This document shows, piece after piece, positions 35,092-42,218 of a DNA stretch of 64,000 bases (positions are counted from its first letter, which is position 1; the number at the start of each line of letters is the position of its first letter). Below the pieces are notes generated by a model, which had not been told where the DNA came from, searched no databases, and saw only the letters and a list, made by a program, of their open reading frames with translations. The DNA is from Deltaproteobacteria bacterium (GTDB taxonomy: Bacteria > Myxococcota_A > Polyangia > Polyangiales > Sandaracinaceae). The stretch is taken from NCBI GenBank assembly GCA_017303575.1, contig JAFLCL010000006.1, positions 1-64,000 of the forward strand, written 5' to 3'. Both the position numbers and the translations under genes were made by a program.

Positions 35092-35173
35092 GGATCCGAC
35101 GCGGCACGGGCGCCGCACCCGGCTGTAGACCGGGCGCCTTCGGGCACAGGGGGTTCGAGACCCTCCGGATCCA
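35092..35173 (+). tRNA. tRNA-Tyr(GTA)
   Basis: The acceptor stem GGATCCG pairs perfectly with CGGATCC. The anticodon stem CCCGG/CCGGG encloses CTGTAGA (anticodon GTA). A class II variable arm and a T-arm GGGGG-TTCGAGA-CCCTC follow, with discriminator A. Positions 8-9 read AC, not the usual TA, and the D-arm is GCGG/CCGC. No CCA is encoded. Slightly atypical but complete. Confidence 0.85.
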
Positions 35174-35184
35174 CGCGTCCGCGC

Positions 35185-35255
35185 TTCGGGATCGTCCAAC
35201 GGCAGGACGCTTGGCTCTGAACCAGGCAATCGGGGTTCGAATCCCTGTCCCGAAA
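35185..35255 (+). tRNA. tRNA-Gln(CTG)
   Basis: Acceptor TTCGGGA/TCCCGAA, D-stem GTCC/GGAC, anticodon stem CTTGG/CCAGG around CTCTGAA (anticodon CTG), T-arm CGGGG-TTCGAAT-CCCTG, discriminator A. It starts 11 nt after tRNA-Tyr. CCA is not encoded. Confidence 0.9.
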
Positions 35256-35276
35256 TCGTCTCGTGCTCGTTCTGGG

Positions 35277-35335
35277 CCCCATCGACCCTGGCCCATCGAT
35301 CCTGGCCCCATCGATCCTGGCCCCATCGATCCTGG
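35277..35335. repeat. 15-bp tandem repeat running into the tRNA-Asn acceptor stem
   Basis: Four units of CCCCATCGATCCTGG (first with one change, second one base short) lie head to tail. The last unit overlaps the first six bases of tRNA-Asn (TCCTGG), so the repeat looks like repeated duplication of the tRNA 5' junction. It fills the 74-nt gap between tRNA-Gln and tRNA-Asn. Confidence 0.9.
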
Positions 35336-35401
35336 ATAGCTCAGTGGCAGAGCGTCCGGCTGTTAACCGGAATGTCGCAGGTTCGACCCCTGCTCCAGGA
35401 G
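35330..35401 (+). tRNA. tRNA-Asn(GTT)
   Basis: Acceptor TCCTGGA/TCCAGGA, D-arm GCTC/GAGC, anticodon stem TCCGG/CCGGA around CTGTTAA (anticodon GTT), T-arm GCAGG-TTCGACC-CCTGC, discriminator G. Fully canonical. Confidence 0.95.
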
Positions 35402-35413
35402 TCGTGAGAGAGC

Positions 35414-35486
35414 GTCGCGATAGCTCAGCAGGTAGAGCGCCCGGTTGAAGGCCGGGGCGTCGTTGGTTCGATTCCAACTCGCGGCA
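35414..35486 (+). tRNA. tRNA-Phe(GAA)
   Basis: Acceptor GTCGCGA/TCGCGGC (one G-U pair), D-arm GCTC/GAGC, anticodon stem CCCGG/CCGGG around TTGAAGG (anticodon GAA), T-arm GTTGG-TTCGATT-CCAAC, discriminator A. Confidence 0.94.
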
Positions 35487-35499
35487 TGTCGGTCCTTCT

Positions 35500-35571
35500 G
35501 TTGGTCGTAGCTCAACGGCAGAGCACCTGAATGTGGATCAGGGTGCACGGGTTCGACTCCCGTCGATCAAC
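35500..35571 (+). tRNA. tRNA-His(GTG)
   Basis: The 8-bp acceptor stem, with the extra G at -1 opposite C73, is the hallmark of tRNA-His. D-arm GCTC/GAGC, anticodon stem CCTGA/TCAGG around ATGTGGA (anticodon GTG), T-arm ACGGG-TTCGACT-CCCGT. Confidence 0.94.
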
Positions 35572-35593
35572 TCTGCTCGGTGTTCCGGGTGTC

Positions 35594-35667
35594 CGTGCCA
35601 GACGGTCTGGTCGACCTGCCTCGTCTGATACACGAGGCGCTCCGAGGTTCGATTCCTCGTGGCACGA
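35594..35667 (+). tRNA. tRNA-Ile(GAT), atypical D-arm
   Basis: Acceptor CGTGCCA/TGGCACG, anticodon stem CTCGT/ACGAG (extended by a sixth C-G pair) around CTGATAC (anticodon GAT), T-arm CGAGG-TTCGATT-CCTCG, discriminator A. The D-stem is only three pairs (GGT/ACC) and positions 8-9 read GA, so it is less regular than most tRNA-Ile. Confidence 0.83.
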
Positions 35668-35683
35668 TCGTTTCAGCGTTCCT

Positions 35684-35757
35684 ACCCGCGTAGCTCAATG
35701 GAAGAGCGCCAGTCTACGAAGCTGGGCCTCGTGAAGGTTCGAGTCCTTCCGTGGGTG
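35684..35757 (+). tRNA. tRNA-Arg(ACG)
   Basis: Acceptor ACCCGCG/CGTGGGT, D-arm GCTC/GAGC, anticodon stem CCAGT/GCTGG around CTACGAA (anticodon ACG, wobble A to be deaminated), T-arm GAAGG-TTCGAGT-CCTTC, discriminator G. Confidence 0.93.
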
Positions 35758-35760
35758 TTC

Positions 35761-35971
35761 GTCCCCGTGGTGCAAACGGAAGCACATCGGAAAACGGAGC
35801 CGATCCGTAAGAGGCACTTCGTCGCCTGCTACCTCTGGCTGTCAGGAGGGTGTGGGTAGGTCCCAGGGTTGCGGATGCACCGAATGGCAGCGAGCAGCGG
35901 TCGCTAGGGAAGCGCGTTCTCCCAAAGGGGATCGTGGACGAGGTGATGGGGGTTCGACTCCCCCCGGGGAC
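35761..35971 (+). ncRNA. tRNA-like element with acceptor halves about 200 nt apart
   Basis: GTCCCCG (35761-35767) is followed by TG and a D-arm-like GTGC-AAACGGAA-GCAC, exactly as a tRNA 5' half, but no anticodon arm with a T33 follows. A normal T-arm GGGGG-TTCGACT-CCCCC lies at 35948-35964 and is followed directly by CGGGGAC (35965-35971), a perfect 7-bp complement of the 5' end, then G as discriminator. The intervening sequence contains several hairpins (AGCGA/TCGCT near 35899) and CGATCC...GGATCG pairing. It could be a tRNA interrupted by an insertion or intron-like sequence, a fusion of two decayed tRNAs, or an unrelated structured RNA. It is too short for a typical group I intron and I found none of its core motifs. 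Confidence 0.35.
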
Positions 35972-35973
35972 GC

Positions 35974-36717
35974 TCACGCCTTCTTGGCGAGTTCGAAGTT
36001 CGCGCGGGTCTCGTCGAGTTGCTTCTGAAAGCGCGTGTGACCCTCGGCGATCAGCTGCTCGTAGAAGGCGACCGACTCGCCGTACATCCGAACGGCGGTG
36101 TCGCCCTTCACGTACTTCGGGTTGTACTTCGTCGGTGGCAGCTGCGCGGCCAGCGTCTGCTGGGGCAGACTGGCCTCCAGAGCGGCGAGCGCGGTGCCCA
36201 CTTCCTTCGGGTCGAGCGCAGGGGAGAGCGACGCGAAGATTGCCTTCTCTCGATCGTCTGCGACGGACTCGATGATCGCGCGCCACGCGCCCAGCGCCTC
36301 GAGACGATCGGTGCCGTCGTGCTTCTCGTCCCACCAGCGCGCTGTCACGAGCCACTGATGCAGGAGGAGCTCCGAGAACGTTGTCGCGAACACGTTGGCC
36401 GTCATCTCGTCGTGCGGGGCGAAGACGATCGAGGCCTCGCCATCACGGCCGGGCCATTGCGGGAAGAATGCGTACTGATCGCCCGCGCCGTTCTGTGCGA
36501 AAGGGAACAAGCCGGGTCGAACGTTCGGGTCCTCGGTCAGCGCGAGCGTGTTCGACCACTCGAAGTCTCGCAGCCAGAGACCGAGGTAGCGGCGTTCTGT
36601 CGCGATGCGGCTGCGATCTTCCTTCGACAGCTCGGCGTAGGTGCGGCCGCCCCAGTAGTCGAAGGCGCCGCGCGCTTGGAGATCGAGGTACGAACGCGGG
36701 AGTGTGATCGACGTCAT
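35974..36717 (-). CDS. SMI1/KNR4 (SUKH) family protein
   Basis: 247 residues. The first 130 follow the SUKH pattern: LPRSYLDLQARGAFDYWGG, then RYLGLWLRDFEW, GLFPFAQNGAGDQYAFFPQW (the core Gly-Asp-x-Tyr strand), SIVFAPHDEMTANVFATTFS-ELLLHQW. The C-terminal half is helical and charged and not recognised. SUKH proteins often protect against polymorphic nuclease toxins, but many stand alone. The ATG has AAGGGG 5 nt upstream. It converges on the tRNA array and ends 2 nt from the last tRNA-like element. No toxin gene is visible beside it. Confidence 0.7.
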   Translation of the reverse strand: MTSITLPRSYLDLQARGAFDYWGGRTYAELSKEDRSRIATERRYLGLWLRDFEWSNTLALTEDPNVRPGLFPFAQNGAGDQYAFFPQWPGRDGEASIVFAPHDEMTANVFATTFSELLLHQWLVTARWWDEKHDGTDRLEALGAWRAIIESVADDREKAIFASLSPALDPKEVGTALAALEASLPQQTLAAQLPPTKYNPKYVKGDTAVRMYGESVAFYEQLIAEGHTRFQKQLDETRANFELAKKA

Positions 36718-36746
36718 GAGTCCCCTTCATGGCCCGTGGGGCCGAG

Positions 36747-38390
36747 TCACTTCAGCAGCGAAGGAGCGTAGTCCGCGGGCGGGACCAAGCCGAGCAGTTC
36801 CAGCACCGTGGCCGCGACGTTCGCGAGACCCGGCTTCTCGATCGCGTCGTTCAGCGCGAGATCCTCGCGGGTGGGCGCGTACAGAAAACACGGCACGGGA
36901 CTCAGCGTGTGGCTCGTCTTGGCCTTGTAGGTCCCGTCGGCGTTCTTCTGCAGCGTGCCCTTCTTCTTGTCGCGCTCGATCATCTCGTCGGCGTTGCCGT
37001 GATCGGCAGTGATGATCGCCGCGCCCCGGAGCTCGGCGATCACGGGCAAGAGGCGCGAGAGCTGGAGATCGACCGCCTCCACCGCCATCACGGCGCTGTG
37101 CAGCACACCCGTGTGGCCAACCATGTCGCCGTTCGCGTAGTTGATGCGCGCGACGCGGTGACGGCCGGTGCGGAGCTCGTCGATCACGCGATCGGTGATC
37201 TCGGCGGCCTTCATCCACGGGCGCTCCTCGAACGGACGTCGATCGCTCGGGATCTCGGCCCACGTCTCGCCCTCGAACGCCTGGCTGCGGTTGCCGTTCC
37301 AGAAGTACGTCACGTGTCCGAACTTCTGGGTCTCGCTGCACGCGAGCTGCGTGACGCCCGCGGCCGCGAGGTAGGACGAGAGCGTGCGATCGATCTCCGG
37401 CGGCGAGACGAGGAAGCGCGAAGGCGCCTTCAGGTCTCCGTCGTACTGCATCATCCCCGCATAGAAGACCTTGGGGCGTGGGCCGCGATCGAACGCGTGA
37501 AGGTTCTCCTCCTCGAACGCGCGCGTGATCTCGATCGCCCTGTCGCCGCGGAAGTTGAAGAGGATCACCGCCGCGCCGTCGCGCACCGGGCCGACCGCGC
37601 CTGCGTCGTCGACGATCACGAATCCGGGGAGGTTCTGATCGGACAGCCCCGAGCTCTCCGAGCGGAGCGTCTCGACGGCCTCGCGCAGCGATCGAAAGCC
37701 GCGACCTTCACCGCGCACGTGGAGCTTCCAGCCGCGCTCCACCATCGGCCAGTCCGCCTCGTAGCGGTCCATCGTGATCTTCATGCGGCCTCCGCCCGAC
37801 GCGACGCGGTAGTCGCGGCCCTGGGCGCGGAAGCGATCGAGGAACGCCTCGAGACGGTCGACATAGACGAGCGCGCTCGTCTCCGGCACGTCACGTCCAT
37901 CGAGCAGCGCGTGCACGCGCACCTTCTCGACGCCGTCTTGGTGCGCGTGCGCGATCAGCGCCTCGAGATGGTCCTGGTGGCTGTGCACGTTGCCGTCGGA
38001 CAGGAGGCCGAGGAAGTGCAGAGGCTCGCCGCTCGACCTCACGGCGCGCACGGCATCCCGCCACGCCTCACCGCGGAACAGCGCCCCGCTGGCGATGGCA
38101 CCGTTCACGAGCTTGGCGCCCTGATCGAACACGCGGCCCGCGCCGAGCGCGTTGTGCCCCACCTCGCTGTTGCCCATGTCCTCGTCGCTCGGGAGGCCCA
38201 CCGCGGTGCCGTGCGCTCGCAGCGCGAGCATGCGACCGGGCTGCGTGAGCCAGTCGAGCGTGGGGTGCTTTGCGAGGTGCACCGCGTCTCCCTCGTCCCT
38301 GGGCCCGAGGCCCACGCCGTCCATCACGACGACGACGACGGGGCCCGTCACGGCGGGAAACCGGTCATGCTTGGCGAGCGACAGCGTCAT
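36747..38390 (-). CDS. gpmI: 2,3-bisphosphoglycerate-independent phosphoglycerate mutase
   Basis: 547 residues, normal length. The alkaline-phosphatase-fold core has VVVVVMDGVGLGP (metal Asp24) and SDEDMGNSEVGHNALGAGR with the catalytic Ser75; further landmarks are LSDGNVHSHQDHLEALI, HALLDGRDVPETSAL, NFRGDRAIEITRAF, HVTYFWNGN, NYANGDMVGHTG and ITADHGNADEM. It interconverts 3- and 2-phosphoglycerate in glycolysis using two Mn2+. The ATG at 38390 shares its CATG with the start of the divergent gene; TAGATC lies 7 nt upstream on its own strand. Confidence 0.96.
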   Translation of the reverse strand: MTLSLAKHDRFPAVTGPVVVVVMDGVGLGPRDEGDAVHLAKHPTLDWLTQPGRMLALRAHGTAVGLPSDEDMGNSEVGHNALGAGRVFDQGAKLVNGAIASGALFRGEAWRDAVRAVRSSGEPLHFLGLLSDGNVHSHQDHLEALIAHAHQDGVEKVRVHALLDGRDVPETSALVYVDRLEAFLDRFRAQGRDYRVASGGGRMKITMDRYEADWPMVERGWKLHVRGEGRGFRSLREAVETLRSESSGLSDQNLPGFVIVDDAGAVGPVRDGAAVILFNFRGDRAIEITRAFEEENLHAFDRGPRPKVFYAGMMQYDGDLKAPSRFLVSPPEIDRTLSSYLAAAGVTQLACSETQKFGHVTYFWNGNRSQAFEGETWAEIPSDRRPFEERPWMKAAEITDRVIDELRTGRHRVARINYANGDMVGHTGVLHSAVMAVEAVDLQLSRLLPVIAELRGAAIITADHGNADEMIERDKKKGTLQKNADGTYKAKTSHTLSPVPCFLYAPTREDLALNDAIEKPGLANVAATVLELLGLVPPADYAPSLLK

Positions 38391-39168
38391 GCCCTCGGAT
38401 CTACACCACCGTCCCATCGCGCGTCCCTCGCTCTTCGCGGCGCTCGTCCTCGCTGGCGTCGCACTCGCGCGGCTCGATCACGGCGCGCGCGCGCAGGACG
38501 CGGGACCGTCGACGGAGGATGCCGGCATGCCCGTCGGCCCGACGCCGTGCAACATCGATGGACGGGCCGCGATCGCGGAGCTGCAGGTGATCCGACGCTC
38601 GCCGCGCGGGCACGACGTGGTCTCGCGCATGGACCTTCCGGTGCGTGAGATCCGCGTGCACGTGATCACGCCCTCGCTCTTCCGTGTCGCGACGCGCGTG
38701 GGCGAGCCGGTGCTCGAGGGCCACACCGACGTGCGTCCTCCTCTCTCGTTGCGACGCGACGTCGTGCTCGGTGGTGTCACCGCGCGTCGCGGCGCCGCGA
38801 TCCTGCGCACGACGCCGCGCGAGCAGTCGCTCGACGTCGACATCGATCTCGGCGCCGGCGCCGTGCTGAGGAGGCTCGTGATCGGATGCGACGCGCTCCG
38901 CGTGCGAGCTGCCGACGGGCTCGAGGAGACAGCACCACCTTCGCCGCATCGGCCGCACTGGCGGGCGCGAGCCTCGGAGATCGCGCTGCGAGAGCGCGGC
39001 GAGGAGGGCATCGAGGTCGCCCGCGTGCGACTGCCATCGAGCGTCGTGCTCGAAGAGGTCAGGCGCAACGAGGCCTTCGTGAACGTGCGTGCGCACCTCC
39101 CGCATGGCGGCATCGACGGCTGGGTGCGCGACAACGCGCTCACGCACGTGGAGCACGGCGCGCGCTGA
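38389..39168 (+). CDS. Exported protein of unknown function
   Basis: 259 residues. RPSLFAALVLAGVALARLDHGARAQDAG is a signal peptide with a cleavable end. The mature chain is beta-rich (IREIRVHVITPSLFRVATRV, RLVIGCDALRVRA) and ends DGWVRDNALTHVE, like the last strand of an SH3-type module. The ATG at 38389 overlaps the gpmI ATG on the opposite strand by 2 bp; no other start in the frame keeps the signal peptide. It is followed after 14 nt by a lipoprotein gene with its own -10-like box. Confidence 0.6.
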   Translation: MPSDLHHRPIARPSLFAALVLAGVALARLDHGARAQDAGPSTEDAGMPVGPTPCNIDGRAAIAELQVIRRSPRGHDVVSRMDLPVREIRVHVITPSLFRVATRVGEPVLEGHTDVRPPLSLRRDVVLGGVTARRGAAILRTTPREQSLDVDIDLGAGAVLRRLVIGCDALRVRAADGLEETAPPSPHRPHWRARASEIALRERGEEGIEVARVRLPSSVVLEEVRRNEAFVNVRAHLPHGGIDGWVRDNALTHVEHGAR

Positions 39169-39170
39169 CG

Positions 39171-39176
39171 TACGCT
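39171..39176 (+). promoter_or_regulatory. Putative leaderless -10 box TACGCT
   Basis: TACGCT ends 6 nt before the ATG of the lipoprotein at 39183; no Shine-Dalgarno. Confidence 0.4.
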
Positions 39177-39182
39177 CCGCCG

Positions 39183-40304
39183 ATGCACATGCGGACCCAG
39201 CACACGCGGACCCTCTTCACCTCGACCGTCGCGCTCCTCGTCGGTCTCGGTGGTGCCGGATGCGGATCGACGACGAGCGAGGCGCCACCCTCGTCGACGC
39301 CGCCACCCACCACGACGGCCGAGCCCACGCCGACGCCCACGACCGAGCCGACGCCCGCGACGACCGCCACCTTCGACGTGCATGAGTGGGGTCTCGTGGA
39401 CGTGCCGCTGAGCGGTCCCACCGAGATCGGCGCCGGGCCCGGGCAGCCCGACGGAAGCGTGATGAGCGTGCGCAAGCCCGTGATCTACGTGCACGCCGAT
39501 CCGGGCAGCGCACCGATCACGCTCGATGTGGTCGCCCGGTTTCCTTCGGGTGAGCTCGTCGAGCACTGGCCCACGACGAGCGAGTGGCAGAGCACGACGA
39601 GCGACGCGACGAGCATCGCGTGGCGCGGTCTCGCCGTCGGCGCGTGCGACGCGAGCGCGTCGGCGACGCGTGGGCCCGTGAGCGAGCGCGAGGCGCGCGC
39701 CTGCGCGACGGTGGACGGCTACTGCGAGGTGGCGGACCTGCCGCAGTACGTGACCGACGACGCGAGCTGCCTCAGCGCGAGCGGGTTCCAGACCTCGCTC
39801 CTCTTCTATCGAGGACGCACGACGCAGGCCTCGCTGCCGCTCACCGTGGCGAGCTCCGGGACCGACCTCTCGGTCACCTCGTCGGTCGCGGGCGGCGCGG
39901 GCGTGCTCTACGTGCGGCAGGGACGCGGCATCGAGATCCCGTGGCCCGGCCCCGGCGGCACGATTCCGCTGCCCGATGCGTTCAGCGAGTCGTTCGATGG
40001 GCCCGCGCTGACGCGGATGCTCGCCTCGCGCCTCGCCGACGCGGGGCTCACGTCGTCCGAGGTCGATGCTTTCCTGCGCGCGTGGGCCGAGCCGCTCTTC
40101 GGCACGAGCTGGCCGCTCGCCGAGGACCAAGCTGCACGACGCGACATCTCCGGGCGCTTCCGACGTCCGCCGGCGGGGCCGCCGGCTGCGCTGATCTACG
40201 TGATGCCCGAGGCCACTGTGTCCCAGCTCGCGGAGCTCACGATCACGCCGACTCCGCGCAGCGTGCGACGCGTGATGGTCGTCCGCGTCGATCTGCCGCG
40301 CTAG
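39183..40304 (+). CDS. Lipoprotein of unknown function
   Basis: 373 residues. VALLVGLGGAGCGS is a lipoprotein signal and a Thr/Pro-rich tether (30-60) follows. The globular part starts TFDVHEWGLVDVPLSGPTEI and continues with KPVIYVHADPGS, CATVDGYCEVADLPQYVTDDASC and GRGIEIPWPGPGG. Myxobacterial genomes hold many of these HEWG-type lipoproteins, but I know no function. The last 80 residues (RMLASRLADAGLTSSEVDAFLRAWAEPLFG) are helical. The next gene starts 42 nt later. Confidence 0.65.
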   Translation: MHMRTQHTRTLFTSTVALLVGLGGAGCGSTTSEAPPSSTPPPTTTAEPTPTPTTEPTPATTATFDVHEWGLVDVPLSGPTEIGAGPGQPDGSVMSVRKPVIYVHADPGSAPITLDVVARFPSGELVEHWPTTSEWQSTTSDATSIAWRGLAVGACDASASATRGPVSEREARACATVDGYCEVADLPQYVTDDASCLSASGFQTSLLFYRGRTTQASLPLTVASSGTDLSVTSSVAGGAGVLYVRQGRGIEIPWPGPGGTIPLPDAFSESFDGPALTRMLASRLADAGLTSSEVDAFLRAWAEPLFGTSWPLAEDQAARRDISGRFRRPPAGPPAALIYVMPEATVSQLAELTITPTPRSVRRVMVVRVDLPR

Positions 40305-40346
40305 GCTCGGGCCGCGGATCGACCGCGAACGAAGGGAGCGCGATTC

Positions 40347-40823
40347 ATGACTCCAAGGCCCGTGCTCTTGCTCGTCGAGGACGACGAAGCCCTCGGCCGC
40401 ATGCTCACCACGATGCTCCGCGAGCTCGCAGACGTGGCGTACACGCGCGACGGACGCGAGGCCCTCGCATGGCTCGAGGCGCACCCCGCGCCCGCGGCGG
40501 TGCTCACGGATCGCTCGATGCCCCACATCGACGGCATCACGCTCGCGAAGACGCTACGCGCCGACAAGCGATGGAAGCACATCCCCGTGGTGATGTTGAC
40601 GGCGATGGGGGACACCAAGGGCACCGTCGACGCGATCAACGCCGGCGTGAGGCAGTACCTCCACAAGCCCTTCAAGTCGGCCGATCTGATCGCGAAGATC
40701 GGCAAGACGCTCCGCGAGGGACCGCGCACACCCCCGACGCCCGAGAGAAAGGGCATCCCGAGCAGCTTCGACATCGAGATCGACATGGAGGATCTCGAAG
40801 AGATCGACCCGCCGAAGGTTTGA
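40347..40823 (+). CDS. Single-domain CheY-like response regulator with acidic tail
   Basis: 158 residues. The receiver has the acidic pocket VEDDE (11-13), phosphoacceptor Asp in LTDRSMPHIDG (about 54), Thr in VVMLTAMGD (about 85) and Lys in YLHKPF (about 108). The tail (residues 120-158, EIDMEDLEEIDPPKV) is acidic and disordered, with no output domain. It should act by protein contact. GGGAGC lies 9 nt before the ATG. No cognate kinase adjoins. Confidence 0.88.
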   Translation: MTPRPVLLLVEDDEALGRMLTTMLRELADVAYTRDGREALAWLEAHPAPAAVLTDRSMPHIDGITLAKTLRADKRWKHIPVVMLTAMGDTKGTVDAINAGVRQYLHKPFKSADLIAKIGKTLREGPRTPPTPERKGIPSSFDIEIDMEDLEEIDPPKV

Positions 40824-40843
40824 CGTCCGGGGCGCCTTGCGGC

Positions 40844-40864
40844 GGGGTCTGCAACGCAGACCCC
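40844..40864. terminator. Perfect 9-bp hairpin after the response regulator
   Basis: GGGGTCTGC (40844-40852) pairs with GCAGACCCC (40856-40864) around AAC, 20 nt after the stop codon. Strong stem, no U tract. Confidence 0.55.
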
Positions 40865-40982
40865 TGGAGCAGGAGCGAGGAGGAGTCTTCGACGACCGAG
40901 CCGGCGATCGGACACGCGCGCAGCGACGAAGTCGCGAGCACGGGAGAACCCGGCGGGGTCCGGGGGCGCCCGAGCCCCCTGC

Positions 40983-41000
40983 GCGCGCCGAATGGCGCGC
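40983..41000. terminator. Perfect 7-bp hairpin after the S2P protease gene
   Basis: GCGCGCC (40983-40989) pairs with GGCGCGC (40994-41000) around GAAT, 5 nt past the stop codon of the leftward gene. The 182-bp gap also holds a GGGGGC/GCCCCC pair. Confidence 0.5.
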
Positions 41001-41005
41001 TGTGA

Positions 41006-42046
41006 CTAGCCGCGGACGCTGACGAAGACGATCAGCGAGATCAGGACGACGAAGCCCACGAGCGTCGCCACGGTCTCGAGCTTCGCGTTCATCTTGCGGC
41101 GCGACACGAGCTCGAAGAGCAGGAACATCGCGCGGCCGCCATCGAGCGCGGGCACGGGGAGCAGGTTGAAGAAGCCCAGCGCGACGCTGATCGCGAAGAG
41201 GATCTGCACGTACTCGCGCACGCCCTGCTGGGCCTGCTCGGCCACCATCTGCACCATCTGCGGCGGCCCGCTGAGGCCCTCGAGCGTGCGACGCCGGTAC
41301 ATGTCGGCGATGCCCTGGATCTGGGCGACGGTGAAGACGAACGGCGCCTGCACCGAGAGCCACGCGAGCCGTCCGATCGGCGCATCGACGTAGCGGATCG
41401 AGGGCCCGCCCGTGATCCCGATGATGCCGCGACCGCCCTGATCCATCGGCGTGATGGTGAGCGGATCGAGCACCTCGCCGTGGCGACGCACGCGGTAGAC
41501 GGTCGGCACGCCCGCGCGCTCGCGCGTGACGGCGACGAGATCCTCGACGCGATGGATCGCGACGCCGTTGGCCTCGATCACTTCGTCGCCGACGTGCAGG
41601 CCCGCCTGCTGCGCAGGCGAGTCCGCGTTGACGACGCTGATGACCATCGGACCTTCGGGGTCGACCTCCGGCACGCCACCGAAGCCGTAGAGCGCGAACA
41701 GCATGAGCGAGGCTGCGAGGTAGTTCGCCGCCGGGCCCGCGAGGATCACGCACATGCGCGCGAAGACGCCCTTGTTGCAATAGAGCGAAGGATCGTTGGG
41801 ATCGTTGTCCTCGGCGGGGTTCATGCCGTCGATCTGCACGTACGCGAGGATCGGGATCGCCGAGATCTGGAAGATCGTCGGGCTGTCCTTCGGCTGGTAC
41901 TTCGCGATGACGGGGCCGAAGCCGAGCGAGTAGCGAAGGACGCGCATGCCGAACGCGCGCGCCGCGAGGTAGTGGCCGGTCTCGTGGACGATCACGAGGA
42001 ACGTGATCCCGAGGATCGCGATGAAATAGAACGGGATGTTGTCCAT
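41006..42046 (-). CDS. Site-2 protease family (M50) zinc metalloprotease with PDZ domain
   Basis: 346 residues. Helix 1 has the zinc motif VIVHETGHYLAARAFG (His21, Glu22, His25); the C-terminal helix has PVPALDGGRAMFLLFEL, giving the third ligand Asp. One PDZ domain lies between (VVNADSPAQQAGLHVGDEVIEANG). RseP-like proteases cut transmembrane anti-sigma factors; RseP has two PDZ domains, so this shorter one may have other substrates. At least one FecR-type anti-sigma (27.3 kb) is encoded in the window. GAGGAG lies 6 nt before the ATG; TATCGT about 40 nt further up could be its -10. Confidence 0.92.
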   Translation of the reverse strand: MDNIPFYFIAILGITFLVIVHETGHYLAARAFGMRVLRYSLGFGPVIAKYQPKDSPTIFQISAIPILAYVQIDGMNPAEDNDPNDPSLYCNKGVFARMCVILAGPAANYLAASLMLFALYGFGGVPEVDPEGPMVISVVNADSPAQQAGLHVGDEVIEANGVAIHRVEDLVAVTRERAGVPTVYRVRRHGEVLDPLTITPMDQGGRGIIGITGGPSIRYVDAPIGRLAWLSVQAPFVFTVAQIQGIADMYRRRTLEGLSGPPQMVQMVAEQAQQGVREYVQILFAISVALGFFNLLPVPALDGGRAMFLLFELVSRRKMNAKLETVATLVGFVVLISLIVFVSVRG

Positions 42047-42185
42047 CCACTCTCCTCTTGGAGCGAGCCGAGGCCGAAGGGCTGACGATAGCAGAGGGTT
42101 CGACACCGCACGCCCCGTCGTTCGTGGAGTGGATGTGGGCGCGGCGGGCGCGTGGATGTTGGCGCACCGACGGAGCGTGCTGCGA

Positions 42186-42191
42186 TATGCT
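42186..42191 (+). promoter_or_regulatory. Putative leaderless -10 box TATGCT
   Basis: TATGCT ends 9 nt before an ATG at 42201 and is part of TATGCTGCGCGCC, which recurs before murI at 63858. Confidence 0.4.
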
Positions 42192-42200
42192 GCGCGCCCC

Positions 42201-42218
42201 ATGAGGCGGACGCGATGA
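42201..42218 (+). CDS. Five-codon upstream ORF overlapping the nucleosidase start
   Basis: ATG AGG CGG ACG CGA TGA codes MRRTR. Its ATG lies where a leaderless transcript would begin, and its TGA overlaps the next ATG (42215) as ATGA. It could load ribosomes and couple translation. Chance occurrence is possible for so short a frame. Confidence 0.3.
   Translation: MRRTR

Noticed and set aside
35786..35947. Group I intron inside the last tRNA-like element
   Set aside because: The insert is too short and none of the P/Q/R/S core sequences of group I introns could be found by eye.
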